Positions 1 to 7,899 of a stretch of 64,000 bases of DNA are shown here, one piece after another. Below the pieces are notes generated by a model that searched no databases, was not told the origin of the DNA, and saw only the letters and a list, made by a program, of their open reading frames with translations. The translations under genes and the position numbers were made by a program. Location of the stretch: contig NZ_QQTO01000023.1 in assembly GCF_003351345.1 (NCBI RefSeq), positions 1 through 64,000 on the forward strand. Direction: 5' to 3'. The stretch comes from Allobosea caraganae (GTDB lineage: Bacteria; Pseudomonadota; Alphaproteobacteria; Rhizobiales; Beijerinckiaceae). Position 1 is the first letter of the stretch. The number at the start of each line of letters is the position of its first letter.

Positions 1-349
1 GCGTGGCAGCGGGTGCGACCGGCGCGGTTTCGGGCGCGGCGGCCTGCTCGGCCCGGGCCGGCTGTTCGAGGCGAAGCTCGGCCGGACGCGCCGGCGGCGT
101 CACCGGCGCCGGCACGGCGGCGATCGGGGCCGGATGGCGCACTTTCTGGAAGACCAGCGCATTCATGGTGATGAGGGCGGCGACGCTGGCGAAGAGGAAG
201 AGCACGAGGCTCCGGCCGGGGCGGCGAAGCGCCGCCTGCCAGAATTGGCTGAGCATGGACGCCTTGCGGCGTGCCGGCTGGCTGCGCCTGACCGGCGGCG
301 CGGACAGGGTCGCGTGGGTATGAGCGCGGGCTGCAAGCGTTGCGGACAT
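1..349 (-). CDS. Membrane-anchored protein, N-terminal part (C-terminus off the left edge)
   Basis: The minus strand is open from an ATG at 349 to the window edge, about 116 codons. Visible order: a basic N-terminus rich in Arg and Ala, one hydrophobic segment at about residues 46-65 (LVLFLFASVAALITMNALVF), then a Pro/Ala-rich linker facing the periplasm. It starts 16 nt after the stop of the DivJ-like kinase gene, so both are probably in one transcript. Proteins of this layout next to such kinases in Hyphomicrobiales often end in a peptidoglycan-binding domain, but that part is outside the window, so the family is inference. Confidence 0.6.
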   Translation of the reverse strand, partial: MSATLAARAHTHATLSAPPVRRSQPARRKASMLSQFWQAALRRPGRSLVLFLFASVAALITMNALVFQKVRHPAPIAAVPAPVTPPARPAELRLEQPARAEQAAAPETAPVAPAAT

Positions 350-365
350 GGCTACGGGCTCTCGG

Positions 366-2159
366 TCAAGCAGTCAGACGAAAAGGGATCTTGGTTTCAA
401 GACCGCGGCGCGGCGCACGGGCGAAGGTCGCGATCTTGACGGGCTGCGCGGCGGCCTCGACGCCGCCGACCGGCAGCCGCACCGAGACGCGCGTGCCGAT
501 GCCGGGCGCGCTCTCGACGGTCAGGCTGCCGCCATGCAGGCCGACCAGCCCGCGCACAACGGAGAGGCCAAGCCCCGTGCCCTCATAGGCGCGGTCATAG
601 GAGCTCTTGGCCTGGAAGAACGGATCGCCGAGGCGCGGCAGGTCGGAGGCGGCGATGCCGATGCCGGTATCGGAGACGGAGAGGTCGATCGTGCCGCCGT
701 CGCGGATGACGGCGAGCGTGACCCGGCCGCCGGCCGGCGTGAACTTCACCGCGTTGGAGAGCAGGTTGATGACGATCTGCTTCAGCGCCCGCTTGTCGCC
801 GAGCATGGCCTGCAGGTCGCGACCGATCACCTGCTCCAGCGCGACCGCGCCGGCCTCGGCCCGCAGCGCCATCAGCGCGCAGCAATCCTTGGCTACGGCG
901 GCGAGGTCGAGCGGCTCCTGCTCGATCGTCATGGCGCCGCTCTCGATCTTGGAGACGTCGAGCAAGGTGTTGACCACATCGAGCAGGTGATGACCCGAGC
1001 CGTGGATGATGCGGGCATATTCGAGCCGCTTCCCGGCATCGAGCAGCGCGGCATGGTCGCTGCCGAGCATCTCGGAAAAGCCGATGATGGCGTTGAGCGG
1101 CGTGCGCAGCTCATGGCTCACCGTCGCCAGGAACTGGCCCTTGACGTCGTTGGCCTTGAGCAGCTCGGCATGGACGCGGGTGCGCTCCTCGTCGAGGGCG
1201 CGGCGGGCGGTGACGTCACGCATGACGCAGACCACCGCGACGCCGTCCTGCACGTCGCCATCGGCGACGCGATGAGCCTGCATCTCCAGCCAGAGCGCGA
1301 CCGGAAGGCTCGGCTCCAGGTCGCGCGGCACGAACAAGGTGCGGAAGCAGGCGCTGCTCTCGCCAGTGCCATGGGCGGCGTCGCTCAGGGCCTTGAGGAA
1401 GAGCGGCCGGTCGGCGACATGGACGCGCTCGAGCAGGCCGCGGCCATGCAGGTCGCGCGGCTCCGCCCCGGCCAGGGCCCGCGCGGCGGCATTGGCGAAG
1501 ACGACCGCCCCGGTGGCGTCATGCCAGGTCACGAGATCGCCGACGTGGTCGAGCAGGAGCTGCGCGCGGCTGTCGGTGGCGCGGCGCTCGCGCTGCTCGC
1601 CATCGCGGCGACGCAGGAGGGCGGCGCCGATCGCAACCACGTGCAGCACCGCCACGGCGACGACCGCGGGCATCGCGGCGACGATCCAGGGAGCGGGAGC
1701 GGCAAAGAGGTCGAACTGGTGCAGGGCGGCGACGCCGGCCAGCGCAGCGGCCGCAATCGCTCCCGCCCGCAGCACGTAGGCGCGGGAGCCGAAGAGCATC
1801 GCCCCGGCAGGCAGGGCAGCGAGCCAAAGCAGGACGGGCGAGGTCGCGCCGCCGGTCACGCCGGCGAGCGTCGCAACGAACAACGCAAGCGCCGTGGCGG
1901 AGATGGCATGGGCAAGATCGAGCCGGCCGCTGCGCGAGAGCACGAAGACGGCGAGCAGCGGCAGCACCAGCGCGATCAGCAGCAGAGCTTCAAACGTGCC
2001 GAGCGCTCCGCGCCAGGCGAGATAGGCCGGCGCCAGACCAAGCGCGGCCGCGCCGAGCGCAAGACGCGTCAGCATGAAACGCTCGTGACGGGCGCGCTCG
2101 GGCGCATCAGGCAGAACCGATGGATGCACCATCGCCGCCACCTGCGTCCTGACCGCCAT
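366..2159 (-). CDS. PAS sensor histidine kinase, membrane-bound, DivJ-like
   Basis: Predicted 597-residue kinase. From the chosen ATG: a short cytoplasmic head (MVHPSVLPDAPERARHERF), about six hydrophobic segments, one PAS domain, then a HisKA domain with SHELRTPLNAIIGFSEML (phospho-acceptor His349) and a HATPase domain with NLLSNAVKF and GTGLGLSVVRGL. The H-box and the DPFFQAKSSYDRAYEGTGLG stretch resemble DivJ/PleC-type kinases that act on DivK in cell-cycle control; the orthology is inferred, not proven. The frame is open to 2312, but the first ~51 residues look non-coding. Starts at 2159 and 2132 are both possible. A membrane-anchored protein follows 16 nt downstream. Confidence 0.85.
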   Translation of the reverse strand: MAVRTQVAAMVHPSVLPDAPERARHERFMLTRLALGAAALGLAPAYLAWRGALGTFEALLLIALVLPLLAVFVLSRSGRLDLAHAISATALALFVATLAGVTGGATSPVLLWLAALPAGAMLFGSRAYVLRAGAIAAAALAGVAALHQFDLFAAPAPWIVAAMPAVVAVAVLHVVAIGAALLRRRDGEQRERRATDSRAQLLLDHVGDLVTWHDATGAVVFANAAARALAGAEPRDLHGRGLLERVHVADRPLFLKALSDAAHGTGESSACFRTLFVPRDLEPSLPVALWLEMQAHRVADGDVQDGVAVVCVMRDVTARRALDEERTRVHAELLKANDVKGQFLATVSHELRTPLNAIIGFSEMLGSDHAALLDAGKRLEYARIIHGSGHHLLDVVNTLLDVSKIESGAMTIEQEPLDLAAVAKDCCALMALRAEAGAVALEQVIGRDLQAMLGDKRALKQIVINLLSNAVKFTPAGGRVTLAVIRDGGTIDLSVSDTGIGIAASDLPRLGDPFFQAKSSYDRAYEGTGLGLSVVRGLVGLHGGSLTVESAPGIGTRVSVRLPVGGVEAAAQPVKIATFARAPRRGLETKIPFRLTA

Positions 2160-2496
2160 GATTGTCTGAAGAAACCGCAATACCCACCTCGGCAGGCCCA
2201 TTCGCCTGTGTCGGAGCGATCCTCGCCATGCGCGGTTTAAGCGCGACTTAAGGCAACGCGGCCCCGGCACCCGGCCCGGCTGGATCAAGCCGATAAATAT
2301 CCCTTCCTGCACAATGACTTGCCGGAGATAAGTTCAATTTTCCGGATCAGCGCGATGTTGGCTTCAGGGTGAACGGAAGCTGAAGATCACAGCGTGGATT
2401 TGACTCAAATGCGCGCGTTTCGGCTGACGCGTTCTTTCGACCTGCCGGGGTAGAGTGGTTTCGGGTTAGGGAACTCCGGTGGGACGGGGATCGGGA
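2160..2496. other. Intergenic region between divergent genes
   Basis: Non-coding stretch between the DivJ-like kinase gene and the small plus-strand gene. It is less GC-rich than its neighbours around 2290-2470 and must hold promoters for both directions. I see no clear operator, terminator or repeat. Confidence 0.5.
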
Positions 2497-2793
2497 ATGG
2501 CTTATCTCATGCGCAGCCTGGCGGTGATCGGCGTCATCGCCTTCAACTCGCCGGTCCATAGCGGCAAATCAGAGACAGACGGCGCCCGCGAAGCGCTGCG
2601 CAGCGTCGCAGCCGTGGCGAGCCAGATCGACGCGAAGACCGCCATGAACGGCGTCGCCGCAGCGCGCGAGGCGGCGCAGATCCTGGCCGGGCTCGACCCC
2701 GAGACGCGCTCGCGCATGCTCGCGCTCGCCACCGCGACCGCCGCGAAGGCCGAGAGCCGTCCGCGCCCCATCGCCGCCTCCCCTTCCCGCTAG
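2497..2793 (+). CDS. Small exported or membrane protein, DUF5330-like
   Basis: 98 residues from an ATG preceded by GGGGATCGGGA; a GTG at 2479 is an alternative start. A short hydrophobic N-terminus (AYLMRSLAVIGVIAF) suggests a signal peptide or anchor, followed by an Ala-rich helical region. DUF5330 proteins of similar size are common beside sufE in Hyphomicrobiales, and sufE is the next gene, so this is the likeliest family. The match rests on size, context and general look rather than on a clear motif, and no function is known. Confidence 0.5.
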   Translation: MAYLMRSLAVIGVIAFNSPVHSGKSETDGAREALRSVAAVASQIDAKTAMNGVAAAREAAQILAGLDPETRSRMLALATATAAKAESRPRPIAASPSR

Positions 2794-2892
2794 CGCCCCC
2801 TCCTCCTACATCCCTGCGATGACGGCGCTTGACGCTGGGCGTCCGCGCGTCGAAGAGGCTCGCGCGCAGACAGGGCCCGCGAACGGACGGAC

Positions 2893-3318
2893 ATGAGTGA
2901 AAACCTCGACGAGATCATCGCCAATTTCGAGCTGCTCGACGACTGGGACGATCGCTATCGCTACCTGATCGAGCTCGGCCGAGGCCTCGCCCCGCTGCCG
3001 GAGGCGGCGCATAACGACGAGAACAAGGTGCGCGGTTGCGCCAGCCAGGTCTGGCTCGCGGTGCGGCGCGAGGGCGGGCCCGGCGAGGGCACGCACCTGC
3101 ATTTCCTCGGCGATAGCGACGCCCATATCGTGCGCGGGCTCGTCGCGCTCGCGCTCGCGATCTATTCCGGCCGCAGCGCCAGGGAGATCCTCTCGACCGA
3201 CGCCTTCGCGATCTACGAGAAGCTCGGCCTCGCCGCCCATCTGACGCCGCAGCGCTCGAACGGCGTGCGCGCCATGATCGACCGGATCAAGAGCGACGCA
3301 CGCGCAGCCGCCGCCTGA
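2893..3318 (+). CDS. sufE: Cysteine desulfuration protein SufE
   Basis: 141 residues, normal for SufE. It takes persulfide sulfur from the cysteine desulfurase SufS and hands it on for Fe-S cluster assembly in the cytosol. The sulfur-acceptor motif is KVRGCASQVWL, with the active cysteine at residue 49, preceded by the family's DD..DRY..LIELGR region. No other suf gene is in the window, so this is a stand-alone sufE. It ends 3 nt before the stop of the convergent DUF6456 gene. Confidence 0.96.
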   Translation: MSENLDEIIANFELLDDWDDRYRYLIELGRGLAPLPEAAHNDENKVRGCASQVWLAVRREGGPGEGTHLHFLGDSDAHIVRGLVALALAIYSGRSAREILSTDAFAIYEKLGLAAHLTPQRSNGVRAMIDRIKSDARAAAA

Positions 3319-3321
3319 GCC

Positions 3322-4125
3322 TCAGGCGCCCGGCATGATCTGCGGGCGCGCATCATCCGCGCGCCAGACGGAGCCGCTCCGCTTCGAGCTGCGCGGCGCG
3401 ACGTCAATGCCGTAATGCGAGGCCAGCGCCGAGAGCGCGAGCCGGAGCACGACCTTGGCGGAACGCGCCGGCCAGCCGCGCTCACGCTCGACCTGGTCGA
3501 GCCCCTTCAGGAAGCCGCAGACATCGATGGCGAGGCCGGAGAGTTCCGGGCCGAGCTTGTCGCAGGCCTTGCCAATGCGCTGGCGCGCGGCGAGCGCGCT
3601 GTCGGAGGCGCTGCCGGGATCGCGGCCCGACCCGCGCTCCTCAGGCGCGAAGGCAGCGTCCCAGTTCATCGTCGTGCGCGGCAGCATCTGCGCCAGGGTC
3701 AGGTCGGCGCGGAAGCGCTCGCCGGCGGCGAACTCGGCAGCCGAGATCTGCGGCCTGCCATCCTTGCCGGCGCGGCGATGCAACCAGAGCAAAGGGCTCT
3801 CGCGATCATCGACGAGCACGGGCTGCACGACACCGTCGACCAGCATCGTCCGGGTCGACAGCGCCCGCTTGGACGCCGGCGCAGCAGCGGCGAGGGTCAG
3901 GCGCCGCGCCTTGCCGGTCCCATCCCAGCGGGCGAGCCCGGCGGCGACCGCCGCCTCCGCCTCCTGCGCCAGGACATAGCCGGCGCCGAGGCTGGTGCCG
4001 CCATTGGCGCGGTAGAGCGCGATGCGGCCGCAGCCGAGGGGCGAAGCCAGCGCAAAGGCGCCGGGCTCGGCGAGATGGCGCAGCAGGCGGGAGCGGCGGA
4101 CATCGGCTTCGCTGTTCTCGGCCAT
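3322..4125 (-). CDS. DUF6456 domain protein
   Basis: 267 residues, cytoplasmic. Residues ~135-230 hold the conserved DUF6456 core (RFRADLTLAQMLPRTTMNWD, later AIDVCGFLKGLDQVERERGW). The first half looks like a winged-helix-type fold with residues such as GCGRIALYRANGG, so DNA binding is plausible but unproven. The ATG at 4125 has GGAGG seven nt upstream; a GTG at 4131 overlapping the previous stop is an alternative. It directly follows the DnaA-domain-like HTH gene, and the two look translationally coupled, suggesting a shared role. Confidence 0.85.
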   Translation of the reverse strand: MAENSEADVRRSRLLRHLAEPGAFALASPLGCGRIALYRANGGTSLGAGYVLAQEAEAAVAAGLARWDGTGKARRLTLAAAAPASKRALSTRTMLVDGVVQPVLVDDRESPLLWLHRRAGKDGRPQISAAEFAAGERFRADLTLAQMLPRTTMNWDAAFAPEERGSGRDPGSASDSALAARQRIGKACDKLGPELSGLAIDVCGFLKGLDQVERERGWPARSAKVVLRLALSALASHYGIDVAPRSSKRSGSVWRADDARPQIMPGA

Positions 4126-4127
4126 GC

Positions 4128-4493
4128 TCACGCCTCCACCCGGGCCGCGACGATCAGATGGCGCGTCAGGGCCAGCAGCCCGGCTTCGAGCGCGGCAAGC
4201 GCCAGGTCGTGCCGGGGATCGTCGCGGCGATCCTCGATCAGCGCGCAGGCATGGCGCACAGTCGTCCGGTCGCGGCCGAAGCAGATGCCGACGCGGGTGA
4301 AGGACAGGCCGAAGACGACATGGGCGAGGTACATCGCCATCTGGCGCGAGCGGGCGGCTGCCTGCGTTCCGCGCAGCCGCTGCCGCAATTGCCTCGTGGA
4401 AATCCCGGTCGTCGCCGAAGCGGCCGACTCGATCAGCCGCGCCAACGCCGTCTGACGCAGCGGGTCTGCCAGGTTGATCTCGCTATCGTTCAT
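4128..4493 (-). CDS. HTH protein resembling DnaA domain IV
   Basis: 121 residues. The centre carries FGLSFTRVGICFGRDRTTVRHACALI (written here in two parts: FGLSFTRVGICF and GRDRTTVRHACALI), which matches the DnaA domain IV signature that reads DnaA boxes. No AAA+ domain is present, so this is a stand-alone DNA-binding module and not the replication initiator. Known relatives in Hyphomicrobiales sit next to DUF6456 genes, as here. Target sites are unknown. Confidence 0.8.
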   Translation of the reverse strand: MNDSEINLADPLRQTALARLIESAASATTGISTRQLRQRLRGTQAAARSRQMAMYLAHVVFGLSFTRVGICFGRDRTTVRHACALIEDRRDDPRHDLALAALEAGLLALTRHLIVAARVEA

Positions 4494-4618
4494 GATACGT
4501 TCTCTTTCGTTGCCGGCGGGATGACCTGCGGCCTCAACGACAAGAGATTATATTCCTAAATCTTGACCTGCAAGGACCGGCGCGATCTATCCCCGTCAGC
4601 CCGTGTCAGCATAAGAAA

Positions 4619-4640
4619 AGCCGCCGGCGGACCGGCGGCT
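4619..4640 (-). terminator. Rho-independent terminator of mucR
   Basis: A 9-bp perfect stem (AGCCGCCGG / CCGGCGGCT) with a 4-nt loop; on the minus strand it is followed by TTTTCTTAT. It lies 74 nt past the mucR stop. Confidence 0.8.
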
Positions 4641-4713
4641 CCTGACAATGTTTGCATTGCAGCGGGATCGGGACGACCAGCCGGCAGGCCTGGTCCCTTC
4701 CCCGCAGCTCCGC

Positions 4714-5130
4714 TCAGCGGCGCTTGCGGCGCTGCTGGCCGAGGCCCATCTTCTTCGCCAGCTGCGAACGCGCTTCGGCATAGTTGGGGGCAACCATCGG
4801 ATAGTCGGGCGGCAGACCCCACTTCTCGCGATACTGCTCCGGCGACATGTTGTACTGCGTGCGCAGATGCCGCTTCAGCGATTTAAACTTCTTCCCGTCT
4901 TCGAGGCAGATCAGGTAATCAGCCGTGATCGACTTCTTGACCGGGATCGCAGGCTTGGGCGCCTCGACCGGCACGACCGGAGCAGCGCCACCAACAACGC
5001 GATTGAGCGCGGCATGCACATCGTTGATCAGGGAAGGCAGATCAGACGCGGGCACCGAGTTATTCGAGACATAGGCAGAAACGATGTCGGCGGTGAGTTC
5101 GATGAAATCCGAACCGTCATTATCAGCCAT
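4714..5130 (-). CDS. mucR: MucR/Ros-family zinc-finger regulator
   Basis: 138 residues, the usual length. The family's C-terminal finger is intact: Cys in [18 protein letters not shown], the two histidine region [12 protein letters not shown], and the conserved tail [19 protein letters not shown]. The N-terminal part (residues 1-60) is the oligomerisation region that lets MucR act as an H-NS-like silencer at AT-rich DNA. A strong ribosome site AAGGAG precedes the ATG. The 5131-5450 region upstream is unusually AT-rich for this genome, fitting MucR autoregulation, which is known in the family but not shown here. Confidence 0.95.
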   Translation of the reverse strand: MADNDGSDFIELTADIVSAYVSNNSVPASDLPSLINDVHAALNRVVGGAAPVVPVEAPKPAIPVKKSITADYLICLEDGKKFKSLKRHLRTQYNMSPEQYREKWGLPPDYPMVAPNYAEARSQLAKKMGLGQQRRKRR

Positions 5131-5778
5131 GATTGTACCACTCCTTATGTGTTCTTGGACCAGATATCACCCGACCGTTCCACGTCCCTCGGCTCCGAAG
5201 CCTCGTTCTTCAAAGCCGACAGCAGGTCAAGGACAGCCGACAATAGAATCACGCGAAGCGGATCGATCTGGCCACCGTGTAGTGCATCAATAACATTCCC
5301 GCAAGCCAATAACCATGTTTGCGAATACGTTCAGCACCGAAATATTGGACCTCTTTTGGCGTGTTCATGGTAACCAAAATGTGCACCGCAGCGCGATCAT
5401 GCGCGCCGAGGTTGTCATTTCAGTCCTAAAGCGACGCCTGACTATGGGTTGCCGGAGCGGGAGCGGGAGTTATGCATCGGGGAAGAGAAGATGAATTGCT
5501 GCGGTTTCGATACTCACCAGGGATGATGCTGATACAGAAACAATATCGTAGCAATGGCAATGCTTGCGTGGGGCTTGCGGCGCGCCGGGCCCCGGCCAGC
5601 ACCCCAACGCGCTTTCCGCGCGGCTGCAACCAGTCGAGCGGAAGAATTCGCGCCAAATCAATCTCTTGAGCATGTTCCAATCCTCTTGAGCCTGTTCCGA
5701 TCGCAAAACTAATGCCTGGTTTTGCCGAACATGCTCTAAGCCGGGCGGGACACGCCTCAGAGAGCGACGAGCACGACC
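5131..5778. other. Long intergenic region upstream of mucR and the S9 peptidase
   Basis: 648 nt without a convincing gene. The mucR-proximal half is AT-rich with TATT/AATATT steps (for example ACCGAAATATTGGACC near 5340), a plausible MucR-bound promoter. The peptidase-proximal end holds the palindromic repeat at 5668-5737. Short ORFs here show no protein-like features. Confidence 0.5.
5668..5737. repeat. Dispersed palindromic element (GAGCATG family)
   Basis: GAGCATGTTC at the left end pairs with GAACATGCTC at the right end; inside lie a partial copy of the left arm (GAGCCTGTTCCGATCGCAAAAC) and its complement GGTTTTGCCGAAC. It resembles the family copies near 17.1, 27.7 and 36.7 kb in its terminal GAGC..GCTC ends and inner TTTTnG core. 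Confidence 0.65.
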
Positions 5779-7899
5779 ATGGCCAAGCACATCACCCCGC
5801 CCCGCGCCGAAGCGCGCCCGGAAAGCCGGACCGTCCACGGCACCGTGCTGACCGACGCCTATGGCTGGCTCAGGGCCGCCAACTGGAAAGACGTCCTGCG
5901 CGACCCCGATGCGCTTCCGGCCGAAATCCGGACCTATCTCGAAGCCGAGAACAGCTACTCGAAGACGTTGATGGCACCGACGCGGGAGTTGCAGAAGCAA
6001 CTCGTCAAGGAGTTCCGCGGGCGGATCAAGGAAGACGATGCCAGCGTTCCGCAGCCCGACGGGCCGTTCCTCTACTATTCGCGCTATCGCAGCGGCGGCG
6101 AGCACCCGCTGATCTGCCGCAAGCCCCGCGCGGCCGAAGGCAAGGCGGCACGCGAGCAGATCATGCTCGACGCCGACGCGCTGGCCAAGGGCAAGGACTT
6201 CTTCGACCTCGGCGACGCCGCCCATAGCCGCGACCACCGCCTGCTGGCCTGGAGCGCCGACGAGGCCGGCTCCGAACTGCACACGATCCGCGTGCGTGAG
6301 CTCGCGACCGGGACCGATCTCGACGACCGCATCGCGGATACGACGGGCGAGATCATCTGGGCGAGCGATTCACGCTCCTTCGCCTATGTCAGGCTCGACG
6401 CCGACCACCGTCCCTCGCGGGTCTACCGGCACTGGCTGGGCCAGGATGCCGGCACGGACGAGTTGCTGCACGAGGAGCAGGATGCCGGCATGTTCGTCGA
6501 TATCGACGAGACGCAGTCTGGCCGCTTCCTGCTGATCTCGATCGGCGACCACGAGACCTCGGAAATCCGGATCATCGACCTGGCCGAGCCCGAGGCGAAG
6601 CCGGTGATGATCGCGCCACGCCTGGTCGGACGGCAGTACAGCGTCGATCATCACGGCGAGGACTTCCTGATCCTGACCAATGCCGACGGGGCGGAGGACT
6701 TCAAGATCGTCGCGGTCCCGGTAGCCGATCCCGCGCCCGAGAACTGGCGCGACCTCATCCCGCACCGCGCCGGCCGGCTGATCCTCAGCCATGTCTGCCT
6801 GAAGGGCCGGCTGATCCGGCTCGAGCGCGAGGACGGCCTGCCGCGCATCGTGATCCGCGACCTCGCAGGCGGCAGCGAAAGCAGCATCGCCTTCGAGGAG
6901 GAAGCCTATGGGCTCGGCCTCGATGCCGGCTACGAATTCGAGACCGAGACCTTGCGCTTCATCTACGCGTCGATGGCGCGCCCGGCCGAGACCTATGACT
7001 ACGACATGCGCACGGGCGAGCGGACCTTGCTGAAGCGGCAGGAGGTGCCTTCCGACCACGATCCCGCCGCCTATCGCGTCAGGCGCATCTTCGCCACGGC
7101 CAAGGACGGCGCCAAAGTGCCGATCTCGCTGCTGCACCGCGTCGATACCGCCATCGACGGCTCGGCGCCCTGCCTGCTCTACGGCTACGGCTCCTACGGC
7201 TCCTCGATGTCGGCCTCGTTCCGGACCAATCCGCTGAGCCTGGTCGATCGCGGCTTCGTCTACGCCATCGCCCATGTCCGCGGCGGCACCGACAAGGGCT
7301 GGCGCTGGTATCTCGACGGCAAGCGCGAGAAGAAGGCCAACACCTTCACCGACTTCATTGCCGCAGCGGAGACGCTGGCCGATTCAGGCTTCACTGCGCG
7401 CGGCCGCATCGTGGCGCAGGGCGGCAGCGCCGGCGGCATGCTGATGGGCGCCATCGCCAACATCGCGCCGGAGCTGTTTGCCGGCATCGTGGCGGAGGTG
7501 CCCTTCGTCGACGTGCTCAACACGATCCTCGACGACACATTGCCGCTGACCCCGCCGGAATGGCCGGAATGGGGCGACCCGATCCGGGATGTGCAGGCCT
7601 TCCATACGATCCGCAGCTATTCGCCCTATGACAACGTCAAGGCGCAGGCCTATCCGCCGATCCTGGCGATGGGCGGGCTGACCGATCCGCGCGTCACGTA
7701 TTGGGAGCCGGCAAAATGGGTCGCGCGGTTGCGCGCCACCATGACCGGCGGCGGGCCGGTGCTGCTGCACACCAACATGGAGGCCGGCCATGGCGGCTCG
7801 GCCGGGCGCTTCGACTCGCTGAAGGAGGTCGCGCTGGGCTACGCCTTCGCGATCCAGGCGATCGAAGGCGGTTGGCCGGAGGCAGCTGCCTCCAGCTGA
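5779..7899 (+). CDS. ptrB: Prolyl oligopeptidase-family serine peptidase (S9A, oligopeptidase B-like)
   Basis: 706 residues: an N-terminal seven-bladed propeller (to ~residue 420) that filters substrates by size, then an alpha/beta-hydrolase domain. The catalytic triad is visible: Ser550 in GGSAGG, Asp636 in GGLTDPRV, His671 in EAGHGG. The YGYGSYG and RGGTDKGWRWY motifs are typical of S9A enzymes cutting short peptides, after basic residues in oligopeptidase B. There is no signal peptide, so it is cytoplasmic. It is a single-gene unit, convergent with the next gene (0-nt gap). Oligopeptidase B versus another S9A member is not settled by sequence alone. Confidence 0.9.
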   Translation: MAKHITPPRAEARPESRTVHGTVLTDAYGWLRAANWKDVLRDPDALPAEIRTYLEAENSYSKTLMAPTRELQKQLVKEFRGRIKEDDASVPQPDGPFLYYSRYRSGGEHPLICRKPRAAEGKAAREQIMLDADALAKGKDFFDLGDAAHSRDHRLLAWSADEAGSELHTIRVRELATGTDLDDRIADTTGEIIWASDSRSFAYVRLDADHRPSRVYRHWLGQDAGTDELLHEEQDAGMFVDIDETQSGRFLLISIGDHETSEIRIIDLAEPEAKPVMIAPRLVGRQYSVDHHGEDFLILTNADGAEDFKIVAVPVADPAPENWRDLIPHRAGRLILSHVCLKGRLIRLEREDGLPRIVIRDLAGGSESSIAFEEEAYGLGLDAGYEFETETLRFIYASMARPAETYDYDMRTGERTLLKRQEVPSDHDPAAYRVRRIFATAKDGAKVPISLLHRVDTAIDGSAPCLLYGYGSYGSSMSASFRTNPLSLVDRGFVYAIAHVRGGTDKGWRWYLDGKREKKANTFTDFIAAAETLADSGFTARGRIVAQGGSAGGMLMGAIANIAPELFAGIVAEVPFVDVLNTILDDTLPLTPPEWPEWGDPIRDVQAFHTIRSYSPYDNVKAQAYPPILAMGGLTDPRVTYWEPAKWVARLRATMTGGGPVLLHTNMEAGHGGSAGRFDSLKEVALGYAFAIQAIEGGWPEAAASS

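Noticed and set aside
348-2240. 630-codon plus-strand frame antisense to the DivJ-like kinase
   Set aside because: Composition is shadow-like (Arg/Asp/Gly/His-rich without motifs), while the minus strand shows complete kinase motifs.
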